From: Atopsyche davidsoni
Taxonomy: Eukaryota > Arthropoda > Insecta > Trichoptera > Hydrobiosidae
Reading direction: 5' to 3'
Length of the DNA: 64,000 nt
NCBI GenBank assembly: GCA_022113835.1
Contig: JAILWY010000014.1
Location: 2,232,001 to 2,296,000, forward strand
Shown here: positions 24,806 to 54,417 of the stretch, piece after piece
Numbering within the stretch: the stretch's first letter is position 1
Layout of the letters: each line of letters opens with the position of its first letter
Program-made: the position numbers and the translations under genes
Notes under the pieces: model-generated
The model's database searches: none
The model's input: only the letters and a program-made list of their open reading frames with translations
Told to the model about the DNA's origin: nothing

Positions 24806-25026
24806 TTATTTCAACAACTATTTATCTCGGAGACGAACCTTTAAGCAAAGCTTTGAAAATAATCAAAGATTTGTTCATAGATGGCAGTATATTAATTAAA
24901 TGTAAGTTGGAAAATTCATTACACAATTATTCCAAAATGTGATAACACAATTCATTATTTATTCAATTAATATATTATGAGTTTTTGTGCATATTTTTTT
25001 CTACACAAAGTCAATAGAGAAACCAA

Positions 25027-25365
25027 TATGCACTACCACCTTAGCCACATGTAAGTCCCACAACCTGCGCCAGGATCAGAAGAAGCCTCATACCATATTG
25101 TAAGCATGGCCTTAACTATTTTAAATAAGCATAAAAAACATAAAAAATCTTGTTAATTTAAAAAATATATATTTTAGATAATGTATTATTTTACAATACT
25201 CATAATTTTTTTTCAATATTATTGATTTCGTTTGTAACAAAATCAAGTTTTCTAAAATTAAATTGCAAGATACTTTATTTTCATGGGTTAATTTTACAAA
25301 AGTTCTAGGGGCTTTTTTTCTTTAAGAGCTACGCTTACAATACTGTGTGTGACTGTCCCCTAGAG
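25027..25365. mobile_element. Two fragments of the 15-kb MITE family
   Basis: 25027-25110 (ACTACCACCTTAGCC to TTGTAAGCATGGCC) matches the right arm, and 25312-25365 (GCTACGCTTACAATACTGTG) matches the left arm of the element at 15011-15620. The order of arms is reversed relative to an intact copy, so these are probably the facing ends of two elements, both decayed. Confidence 0.5.
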
Positions 25366-25602
25366 GACCCTGTCAGTTCGCTTCCAATCTGAAGAAGCCC
25401 TTGAAAGATGAAGGTCCTTATAAAAAAATGACCGTAATTTACTTGTCATATGGCTTTTCATATTTATGTTTATAAATTATATTTTGACATCAAAATAATA
25501 AGAGAAAAAAATTGGATAAAACATATTTATTCAAAAATTTTACAGCTGTATGATTATTTCAAGAAAATATTTAAAGAAAGTTTTCTTGCTGATGCACAGA
25601 TG

Positions 25603-25608
25603 TTTATT
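25603..25608 (-). terminator. Poly(A) signal of gene 7
   Basis: TTTATT on the plus strand is AATAAA on the minus strand, about 31 nt after the TGA of gene 7. Confidence 0.6.
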
Positions 25609-25638
25609 TACATAAAGTAGGTAAAGTCGCAATCTGCA

Positions 25639-28402
25639 TCACCAACCATTGTTGCCTCCGTTATTTCCTTCGTCGTTTCCTCCGTCGTTGCCACCGTTGT
25701 GTCCTCCGTTGGTTCCTCCGTTAGTTCTTCCAAATCCAGTACCATATCCGCCAAATCCTCCTCCGTTACCTCCGCCATTTCCTCCATCGTTGCCTCCGTT
25801 GGTTCCTCCGTTAGTTTTTCCTCCGAATCCGGTACCATATCCGCCATATCCTCCACCATTGCCGACTGTGTATCCTACTTTGGTTCCTCCGTTGGTTCCT
25901 CCGTTGGTTCCTCCGAATCCGGTACCATATCCGCCAAATCCTCCACCGTTACCTCTGCCATTTCCTCCATCGTTGCCGCCGTTGTGTCCACCGTTGGTTC
26001 CTCCGTTAGTTCTTCCTCCGAATCCGGTACCATATCCGCCAAATCCTCCACCGCTACCTCCACCGTTACCTCCGCCATTTCCTCCACCGTTACCTCCGCC
26101 ATTTCCTCCATCGTTGCCACCGTTGTGTCCTCCGTTGGTACCTCCGTTAGTTCTTCCGAATCCGGTACCATATCCGCCAAATCCTCCACCGTTACCTCCA
26201 CCGTTACCTCCACCGTTACCTCCGCCATTTCCTCCATCTTGTCCTCCGTTGGTTCTTCCTCCGAATCCGGTACCATATCCGCCATATCCTCCACCATTAC
26301 CTCTGCCATTTCCTCCATCGTTGCCGCCGTTATGTCCACCGTTGGTTCCTCCGTTAGTTCTTCCTAATCCGGTACCATATCCGCCAAATCCTCCACCGTT
26401 ACCTCCACCGTTACCTCCGCCATTTCCTCCATCGTTACCTCCGCCATTTCCTCCATCGTTGCCACCGTTGTGTCCTCCGTTGGTACCTCCGTTAGTTCTT
26501 CCGAATCCGGTACCATATCCGCCAAATCCTCCACCGTTACCTCCACCGTTACCTCCACCGTTACCTCCGCCATTTCCTCCATCTTGTCCTCCGTTGGTTC
26601 TTCCTCCGAATCCGGTACCATATCCGCCATATCCTCCACCGTTACCTCCACCGTTACCTCCACCGTTACCTCCACCGTTACCTCCGCCATTTCCTCCATC
26701 TTGTCCTCCATTATTTCCTCCAAATCCAGTACCATATCCGCCATATCCTCCACCGTTGCCTCCACCGTTACCTCCGCCATATCCTCCACCGTTACCTCCG
26801 CCATTTCCTCCATCGTTGCCACCGTTGTGTCCTCCGTTAGTTCTTCCTAATCCGGTACCATATCCTCCACCGTTACCTCCACCGTTACCTCCGCCATATC
26901 CTCCACCGTTACCTCCGCCATTTCCTCCATCGTTGCCACCGTTGTGTCCTCCGTTAGTTCTTCCTAATCCGGTACCATATCCTCCACCGTTACCTCCACC
27001 GTTACCTCCGCCATTTCCTCCATCTTGTCCTCCATTGTTTCCTCCAAATCCGGTACCATATCCACCATATCCTCCACCGTTGCCTCCACCGTTACCTCCG
27101 CCATATCCTCCACCGTTACCTCCACCATTTCCTCCATCGTTGCCACCGTTGTGTCCTCCGTTAGTTCTTCCTAATCCGGTACCATATCCGCCATACCCTC
27201 CAAGGCTACCTCCGTCATTTCCTCCGTTATTACCGCCCCTTGTTTTTCCATTCCAGAAAAATCCACCACCACCACCGTTTGTCCTGCCACCCTTCCCGCG
27301 GAATCCCGTTCCTCTTGATGTATCAGCATCTAATCAAAATAAACAAAACATTTATTTTCACAAATTCATCAGTCTCTACTGTACAGATCTATATTTTATT
27401 AGTGATTTACAATTGCGTATAGTAATTTTACTTTTAAAGTTAGTGTGAGAAACTTTAGCTGGTGGTTGCTCAACCACGTAATCAAAACTATAATAAATAA
27501 TTACTTATTAATAATTTGAATTTGCTAGTATAAAACAAATATTCTTAACAAATAAAATTCTATTTTTTTAAATACATATATATATTATCTACTATAATAA
27601 TATCCGTTGTGTGTGTGTGTATGTTTAATTTTTTGTTTCTCTATAGAATATCTTAAAAGATACAACGCTGATTTTTTGCACGTAAGTTCATTAAGTTTTT
27701 CCGCAGTTATGTGCCGAAGACGATAGGATAATATTTTCATTCATAAACTAATTTAATAAAACTATAAAATATACTTTAGCGAGTTTCAATATGTACGAAT
27801 GATAGGATTCTGTTGTTCACCGCGAGAATTTCAAATTTAGAACTTTTACAAAAAAACTAATTTTTATGCTTCGTAGAATTTTCCAGTTTATGTCAGCTTG
27901 ATATTTGAAGTACCAATTTTATTTTTTTATCGAAATTGCGTGAGAAATTATTAATCACATCATTAATTACACAAAATGTCTACGCACAGCAAACGTAATT
28001 CAAAAAGAATTGCACAATTGAACGTGATAAAGACTGCATCAAATAAAGATGCAGTGAAAGTGATGCGATATTTGTGACACGAAATGTGACAGAAATGTCA
28101 AGCAATGAATTGGAAGGAAAAAAAGGAACAAGAAAGTCCTATAATTTAAAAAAAAAATGGTATGTACCATTCATTTGTGATGAATATTTCCTAGAATAGC
28201 TTTGCTTTCGAAATTAATATCCAGTTATTCAAAATATATGTGTACAAAATGAAAGCAAATATTCATCTAATCGTTCATCGAATACGTCATTTTGTGACGG
28301 GCTACGTTTCTAGTTATAAAATAAACACGTTTAATACTCACGGATGAGGCAGACGGCGGCCACAAGGCACAGGCCGAACAGGAAGGCTTTGCTGACTCCC
28401 AT
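25639..28402 (-). CDS. Gene 7: secreted glycine-rich repeat protein (583 aa)
   Basis: Minus strand. Exon 1 is 28402-28342 (MGVSKAFLFGLCLVAAVCLI, signal peptide; donor GTGAGT; phase 1). Exon 2 is 27329-25639 (acceptor TTGATTAG), with the intron at 27330-28341 carrying Helitron C. Mature start: ADTSRGTGFRGKGGRTNGG, then a Gly-rich core of about 14 units mixing GGNGGG, GGNDGG, GGHNGG and GGYGTGFG, ending NNGGNNGW and TGA. The two exon lengths (61 and 1691 nt) keep one frame throughout. Such Gly/Asn/Tyr arrays occur in silk, glue, cuticle and eggshell proteins; the class cannot be fixed here. Antisense frames rich in Pro or Ser/Val are shadows of the GGN codons. Confidence 0.85.
25700..27230 (-). 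repeat. Coding Gly-rich minisatellite of gene 7
   Basis: About 14 units, each marked by GGTACCATAT (plus strand), spaced roughly 80-130 bp. Units differ in the number of 9-bp and 18-bp sub-repeats (GGTGGAGGT-type), so length polymorphism between individuals is expected. A 230-bp segment near 26830-27190 is nearly duplicated. Confidence 0.85.
27588..28313 (+). mobile_element. Helitron copy C inside the gene 7 intron (726 bp)
   Basis: Starts TCTACTATAATAATATCC after A and ends GTTTCTAG before T; 3' hairpin CGTCA-TTTTG-TGACG. It is the plus-strand counterpart of copy B and retains no coding frame. It makes up about 72% of the gene 7 intron and ends 28 nt from the exon 1 donor. Confidence 0.88.
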
Positions 28403-28462
28403 GTTGCTTGTCGGTTACTTGTCGGTTGCTTGATGTTGAATCTTCAATCAACAAGTTGCTTG

Positions 28463-28493
28463 TGATTCTGCTGAAGAACTCAACCCTTTTATA
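28463..28493 (-). promoter_or_regulatory. Core promoter of gene 7
   Basis: On the minus strand TATATAAAAGGG-type sequence (first T of TATAAAAG at 28493) lies 30 nt before a TCACA at 28465-28461, a weak initiator, giving a ~60-nt leader before the ATG. The leader contains repeated CAAGCAAC/CGACAAG phrases. Confidence 0.6.
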
Positions 28494-28499
28494 TGCATC

Positions 28500-29807
28500 A
28501 ACTCTGATAACTCAATTCAAATAATAATGCGATAATTTCCAATTTTTCTGGTAGTCAAACGGCCATTATTTTCGGTTGTTAAAATTATTTATTTAGTATT
28601 GCTAGAATGCATACGTAAAAAGGATATTGCGAAATATGCAATAAAATAATGCGTTTTCTCGAATGATTTATGACTTTTGGAAATTGACGGAAATGTATTG
28701 AACATACTATAAGATTATATTATATTCCTGTTTTATTAAAAATGTCAACGGGCATGACAATATATGATTGATTAATTAAAAAAATATTTATATGACCTCT
28801 ACAGTGCTAGTAATTATTTTAATGTAGAAATCTGACTGTAGTCAGGTCCATCGAGAGATTTAGAGACCGGTGCTTAGAGCTGAGTGGATTCTAAATCAAA
28901 ATACTCGATACCAGGAAGTTATGTCGCGATTTCGATTCAATCGAAATTAAAACCTGCATACATTTGTCAGCACTGTACAAGAAGTGTAAAAAAAAGATGG
29001 GATCTTCTGTTTTTTCTCGAGAAATAGAGTCACTAGCCTCTTTTTATTTAAATGTGAAATTTTCGACTTTCGATTTTAATCATTTTATATCAACAACAAA
29101 AAAATTGATAAAGAAATAATTTTGATGTAATTTTGATTATAGAAAACCTTGCTCGAGTTAAAAGTTATAAAATTTATTTTATTACATTTCAACAGTTTTG
29201 CAATATTCATACATTATATCAAATCGATTATTGTTTCCTTATAAAATTGAAAGTATTTTTGATTAAAAAATATTTGCCCTGAAATCGAGTGCAAGTTTAT
29301 ACATATTTTTTAAAATTAACTTCAGTCGCTCTCCTAAGGCTTAACAACACAGACATTTAGATAAAAAAAAATTGTATTCCTAAACCAACAATTGGATCGC
29401 AAAAAATTCACTTTTGGTTGAAAAATAAATAAACTTTTTAATTGTTTACATTTGATTTCATTTCATTTCATTATATGTATATAAAAATAGTATTATCTGA
29501 CTGTCGTATGAAATAAAAAAATAGTCTCGATTAATTGTGTGTAATTGCGAATTGGTGAATTGATTATTTCGCACACCGTTGCTCTTGTACTACGCGATAA
29601 TATTAACCGTTTTAAAATATAATATTTAATGACAAACAATATTTAAAATAAACACTACCTGATTAAACTGTTAGAGTATTTAAAACTAGTAAAAAAAAAA
29701 TATTTATTTATTCCTGATTATCATACATATAATTAATATATTATTTTTATCATAATTAATTTATCAGGTATTTATGTACTGCTTTTTTAGTATGCTTATT
29801 TTTTTAT
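28500..29807. other. AT-rich intergenic region
   Basis: No gene, RNA or repeat supported. It separates the secreted-protein cluster from the PDZ-RING gene region. Confidence 0.5.
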
Positions 29808-29943
29808 AATTTTGAATAAAATACTTGAGTGATTTTCCACATTTTGAGACTCTGTTTGATAATGCCAACGTGAAAGGTTGGCGAAACCGGTCACTAATAA
29901 AAACAAAAATGCGGAAAATCACTCAAGTATTTTATTCAAAAAT
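29808..29943. repeat. Foldback element with GAAACCGGTC hairpin
   Basis: Arms of about 38 nt (29808-29845 and 29906-29943) are near-perfect inverted repeats containing ATACTTGAGTGATTTTCC. The loop holds a 6-bp hairpin, GCCAAC/GTTGGC (29864-29882), followed by GAAACCGGTC. A second copy, starting at the GGCGAAACCGGTC part and keeping the right arm, lies at 40074-40143; the flank GTACTCTCTGTCAAAAATATT is shared by both in inverted order. Confidence 0.6.
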
Positions 29944-29998
29944 ATTAAAATGGAATTCCACCAAGTACTCTCTGTCAAAAATATTGAATTTATTTTTT

Positions 29999-30013
29999 AG
30001 TTAGGTTAGGTTA
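29999..30013 (+). repeat. Short TTAGG-type run
   Basis: TAGTTAGGTTAGGTTAG, an interstitial run of the arthropod telomere-type unit. A longer reverse-oriented run lies at 59127. Confidence 0.6.
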
Positions 30014-30179
30014 GTTTTTTTTTTTTATTATAGGGACGCACGTCACTGCTCTCTGCTCATACAAAGGTTAAAATAGCGTACATTTAATGTTACGGTACAC
30101 CTGTCTGGACAAAGAGGTGATAACTGGCATGGCCAACGAACATAAGTGATTAGTAATTTATCAGGAATAATAATCGAGT

Positions 30180-30300
30180 GAGCCATGAGTAGATCGATCA
30201 CGACGCGGCGCGCCCTTGGCTATCCCGTTCGCCTTGCATCGCGTGCGCCACGATTCGTACAGGCCTTGCTCCGTCGCCTCTCTAAATAAGTTAATTCGTC
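30180..30300. other. CpG-rich island
   Basis: CACGACGCGGCGCGCCCTTGG and neighbouring sequence is far richer in CpG than its AT-rich surroundings. No coding frame with splice signals is evident. It could be regulatory DNA or an unrelated insertion. Confidence 0.3.
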
Positions 30301-30437
30301 AAAATATCACTACACAAAGCAATGCTTTAGTATACGCAGTATCTCAAAGTTTTGGAAATAATAAATAAAGGGAAACCAGGTACCACTTTGAGAGCTAAAA
30401 ATGTTGTTAAGTTCGTTTTAATTACACTTAGAGAAAT

Positions 30438-30720
30438 CTGGTTGTATAGGAGTCACAAATGAAGGAGTCTTGCTCAGAATGCGCAAATAAAGAGAACTCT
30501 AGACATTGGTAAAGAAGCAAAAAGTTTCTATTTTAGCCAAATTTTTCAAAACAATAATTATGGATTGTCCAAGGAAAAATCGAAGGGAGGAAGTTCACGT
30601 GGATGCGGAATTTGCGCCAGTGGCTGGGAGATCGGAAATGCCGCCGGATTTGTGAGACTGCCCCGGGATAGAGATATGTCCGAGGAAATGGTCACCAACT
30701 GAAGAAGAGAAAAAAAATCG
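30438..30720 (+). mobile_element. Non-LTR retrotransposon 3' remnant
   Basis: GTCACAAATGAAGGAGTC and following sequence reads, with stops, like the end of a LINE reverse transcriptase (VTNE-VL-R-RK-REL-TLVKK). GATTGTCCAAGGAAAAATC and a GCCAGTGGCTGG segment follow. The same order is present on the minus strand at 45590-45860. Confidence 0.45.
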
Positions 30721-30969
30721 TTTGAATTTAAATTAAAAAAAAAACAACAGGTTTACTCGTTCATCAAAAATAAATATTTCTTTGGATATATACAAAAATT
30801 ATAAACACAAATTTATTTATACTCATCCGGTTTGTTTAGTTATAATTTTAAGACGATTAATATATAAATTGACGCTTTGCAGAATTGGCCGAATTTCAAA
30901 CTGATTTTATTAATACGGGTTATTCATTTATTTATTTGGGTTAGGTTATCTTTTGACGTGTATTAAAAT

Positions 30970-31210
30970 AAATATGCTTCGCTCCGTGTGACGTCGAAGA
31001 TGACGCACGAGTCGCGTCGCCTGCGAGTGACCTCAGCGTCCCGGCCCGTTCTCCTCGTGGGCACCACTCTTTCCTCGTTTTTATCTCCGAGTCATTCAGA
31101 GCCGAGCTGGCCCAATGTCACCTCCCCGCGCCGAGCAAGCCGCGGGACCAGTATTGGTCCGGAGACGGAAGCGGCGGCACGTCTCTCCATCTCTGCCATA
31201 AACATTTAAA
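30970..31210 (+). promoter_or_regulatory. GC-rich island, possible promoter of the PDZ-RING gene
   Basis: A 240-bp island rich in CpG, 1.3 kb before the first coding exon of the PDZ-RING gene on the same strand. A later CAGGTAACG at about 32084-32092 could be a 5' UTR donor. Both points are inference; no TATA box is obvious. Downstream, 31213-31300 and 31425-31500 are diverged copies of one segment (CTGTGTCTATGA ... CAGAATTTTTC). Confidence 0.3.
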
Positions 31211-32465
31211 ACTGTGTGCTGTGTCTATGACTACCTTTGAAACGCTGTTTTCTGATAGGTCAGAATTTTTCGCGCGAAAAAACTGACACGTTAACTTGCA
31301 TCGTAATTGCGATTTTATTTTACTAACAGTGAGTGTGTTTTTTTTTTTTTTTTAATAGTCTGCTACTAAAGAGTATTGTTATCACAGAAAAAAATATTTT
31401 TGAACATTTAAAACGTAGCAACGCTGTGTCTATGATAGTTAGTTTGATACACTGTTGTCAGAATTTTTCCCGCGCAAATACTGGCACATCCCTTCAAAAA
31501 ATAATATAAAACGTATTCAATAAATGCGCTTTGTCTATAAAATACTGAAATATCAGATCAGAGCAAGTTATATATCCAAGGCTGGCATCGTATTGAAAAT
31601 TTATTTTTTAGTAGTTGTGAATGTGATTGTTGACTTTAAATGTGACATTTGTGAATAAATGCATCATAATTGAGTGTAAATAATTTGTTTGGAACATTGT
31701 CATTTGTTTGTTTGTTTATATCAGTGGCGTGCGGTTCAGAAATAAATAATTTTTAACTTTATTATTTCATAATTTAGTAATGATGCAACAAATATGCAAT
31801 CATTTGTAGTTATGTGTATTGCATGATATTTTTCAGAATATAATATTTTTTACTATAGCAGGTCCACTCGTTTATACATATATGTTATATTATGACTTGA
31901 GTCATTTCTTTGTGCATGACTGGACTTAAAGAGATCATTTATGAACTTATTATTTTTTTTTTCAACAAAATCTCGTACCGTTTTTCACAACCGGTGTGAT
32001 GTGCAATGAAAACTTTCGTTTTCGTTAAATTAAAAAAACCGGTTTCCGTATCCGATCTCGCCCACCAGAAACAAAAATAATTACAGGTAACGCGACCTCA
32101 GCCCACCTGTCGCGCGTGCATATGTAAATATAAATAAACTATCCGCTAAAGACCTGTTTTATTTAATAACATTTACATCATGTACATATATCCAAATAAC
32201 TAGAAGACGACTGAATATTTTTGGAGAGAGCGCTTTAATTCTTTCTTACCTGTTCAAGCATAAATTTAATTTTGTATATATATATATATATATATATTTT
32301 TTTTGTTTTGGCTTAAATTATTTATTTAAATCATAGTGAAGTAAATGACAAAAAAGTGCAAAATATATAACACTGAATCAAAGTGAATGTGGTACGTAAA
32401 GACGAGGTTATTCAAGAGTGGTGCTGCAGTTGCTGCTGGTGCTGGAGAGGACTCTTCGTCTCAGG

Positions 32466-51686
<19,221 letters not shown>

Positions 51687-51789
51687 CTTGTTTGTATGAT
51701 CATAGACAAATGATAGTCATTCAAAAAAGGGATGAAACAACTTAATAAAATATTTATTGTATTAAGGCTTTAATAAATGTCTATAAAAC

Positions 51790-52870
51790 ATGTAAAGTTT
51801 TAGTATTGGACATGTGAATTTTATTTTATGAATATGCATGAAATAAAAATTTATACTTTACCAAAATTGTATGCGTAGTGGAAGTTTAATCATGTAAAGG
51901 GTTTTCAAAAATTATGATATCATCCGAAAAGTAACAAATGTTTTAATAATAAAAATAATATATTCTTATAAGAAAATTAATTAATTTTAGTTAATCTTAT
52001 AATCCTTTAAATTTGGGTATTGATAAATTTTACTGATAAATTCAACTCCAAACAGATTCAAATACTACTTTTTGAGTTTGTTGCTTTTCTCTCTTTACTG
52101 TTTACGCCTGGAAATGGAAACTCAATCATAGGTTAATATTGAAGTTTCTAACCTAGTTCAGAACCGCTTATGGTTTATCCATTCACATTTTAAAATATTT
52201 GTTTTTCAATTATTACAATGCGTTGAAATTTAAAAAAAAAACTCGTTTTAATAATTATAATAGTAACTTTTATATAAGATGAGAAAACTCACGTTTACTA
52301 ATAACCTGAAATGCGCACAGAGTCTGAAGAAAATTGATTTTCGTTGTAAAAATATTTTTTAACAATCCATGCAATATTGAATTATCCTAAACTAAACCGA
52401 ATAAATTTGATTTAAATAATTTCTGAATAAAATAACACAAAAAAACTGTATTATCTATATAACAATACGCTTCAATTATTTTTAAATATTTATTTTGCTT
52501 ATTTCGTATGATGTCATAGGTTTTGAAATATTGCTCTTCTGTTTAAACGGTATTTTATTATTAAATAATGATATATTTTTTATTAAAATTAAATAGCTAA
52601 GTCAATATTAAGATCACAATAATAATGCCAAGCAATTAGACTAGAAATATCAACGAAAAAAGAGACAACTCATAACATAAAAATTCGCAATTTCCACATT
52701 ATTTACAAATCTAAGGTCTAAAATTCCAATTAAATGAACAATTATTTTCAACCCTTCAAAAATCTCATACGGACTTTCGATATAAAAAAAATTGATTAAA
52801 TTTAAAAAAATATTATACATTTATTTATTCAATAAATTCGCACATTGAAGAAACAATGTTTTATGCAATA
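51790..52870. other. AT-rich intergenic region after the PDZ-RING gene
   Basis: After the poly(A) signals at 51742 and 51771 nothing is supported for about 1.1 kb. Confidence 0.5.
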
Positions 52871-52879
52871 TGTGTAAAG

Positions 52880-53040
52880 TAGCCATTTGCCTATTTATAT
52901 TTGTGTTTTGTGTTTTGGCAGTCATTGTTATTAGATGATCTCGAGATTTCATGGGTGCCATACCGGGTAGTGTCTTCCGACGTTTCGGTTCCGGTACTGA
53001 GACCACGAAATACGCTATGAAATTAATAAATCATTTTTTT
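52880..53040 (-). repeat. Copy of the GGACCGAAACGTC hairpin family
   Basis: Minus strand: GTCTCAGTACCGGAACCGAA then ACGTCGGAAGACAC, followed by a piece (ATCATCTAATAACAATGACT) that recurs at about 59435-59455. Related to 12340, 32730 and 42625. Confidence 0.5.
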
Positions 53041-53719
53041 TATGTTTGTTGTTGAAATAAATCGTAGATGAGATGGTAACTATTGTTAATATTAATCGGT
53101 ATTTTTTTAATTTGGGCTGAAGTGCGTCAGATGGTATTATTTGATGTTGGTGGAGAAACGGTAGCTCGGAGGCGCTAAAGCCAATGTGGAAATCGATAGT
53201 AATAGTCGTGGAGCCATCTATAAGCAGCTGAAGGGGATATTTCCGGTCCTGTCACAGATGGAATGGAGTGTCAATTTTGGGATATCATTATATCCCACTG
53301 GGTATTTACGTAATTTATTCTATTAACATAATTGTGATTGCGTTCATCTCAGCGATGCGCACACGTTACATGCTTATCTTAATCACCCTGTATAACCTTT
53401 TTGAAAATATGTTCATGTTAAATATAAATAAAAAAATATTTTAATAAAATCTGTTTTTATTGTTTTTTTAGAATAGATGTATAAAAAAGTCCATATGTGA
53501 TATGATTTTACAAAAAATATATTCACGTTTATTTTAAATAATCATGAAAAAAATGTAAAGCTATTTAGTGTTTGTTATATTTTTCGTGGGTGATATTAAA
53601 TTCTGGATTTGTTAAATCGTACTAAAGTTTATGGAAAATGTAATATTTGAAGCTGGCTACACAGCGCCTCGCTCAGCGGCCATAAACCCGGAAAATGATT
53701 TTTAAATTTCCATCCCTTC

Positions 53720-54417
53720 ACCATAGAGCTCGCCGAGCGTATACGGAAGGCGTGCACGTACAAACGGGCCGCGCCATTCACACACCCGGTGTAACTATGG
53801 TCGCCGGAGTACGGGCGGCGCGAAGCTCGCGGAATGCACGGCGGGGCGGGCGTATTCACGGAGCGGGTTGCGCCGCTGCCGGCGGAGTCCGCTCGAGTGC
53901 GGGTGTGTGGGTGTGCGCGTGTGCGTGTGCGCGGATCGATCCCGCGGCTGCGAGGCGCTCACGAACACACTCGCACTCAGTGTGGAATCGGCGCGCGCGG
54001 GGACATGTTGTCGCTTGTTTAAACACTAAATTAAGACGAAAAATACACGTACCCTACACTAATTAATCTAATATCTGAAAAATACGCATCTTGCGAATAT
54101 TGTTTAATTGAATTAAAGCGGTTTATGTGTGCAATAATCGTTTGAATAAAGTTTTCCGTTGGTATTTTTGAGTCCTACTATAAAAGATGGCCGTCTCCTG
54201 TGTCTTGTAGCTACGCTCGTAGCGATGGACTTGCACAAAATGCAGGCGTTTTGAGTGAAAATTAACAATTTAAATACGGGATCGTTTATCTTATACGTCG
54301 TGCTTTAGTTTTTTCGAGTAATCGAGTGTCGGCGGTGTTTTCGGCGGACTCTGCGACCCGCGGGAGTCGACTTCGCCGGCTATTTGAAGAAACGTCGTAG
54401 ACTTCAAAAGATCACAG
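53720..54417 (+). promoter_or_regulatory. GC-rich promoter region and probable non-coding first exon
   Basis: 53730-54005 is a CpG-rich island (GCGGGCGTATTCACGGAGCG type). A TATAAAAG box at 54179-54186 predicts a start near 54209. Sequence then runs to AAGATCACAG with a donor GTAATG at 54418. The only ATG in the exon (54224) opens a very short frame, so the exon is probably 5' UTR of a plus-strand gene whose coding exons lie beyond this window or are too short to see. Confidence 0.55.

Noticed and set aside
25649..27448. Proline-rich plus-strand frame and Ser/Val/Thr-rich frames opposite gene 7
   Set aside because: They are shadows of the GGN codons of the minus-strand gene, which has a proper signal-peptide exon and splice sites.
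53695..54066. GC-rich frames in the 53.7-54.0 kb island
   Set aside because: Arg/Ala-rich composition typical of CpG islands; TATA box and donor indicate a promoter with a non-coding exon instead.
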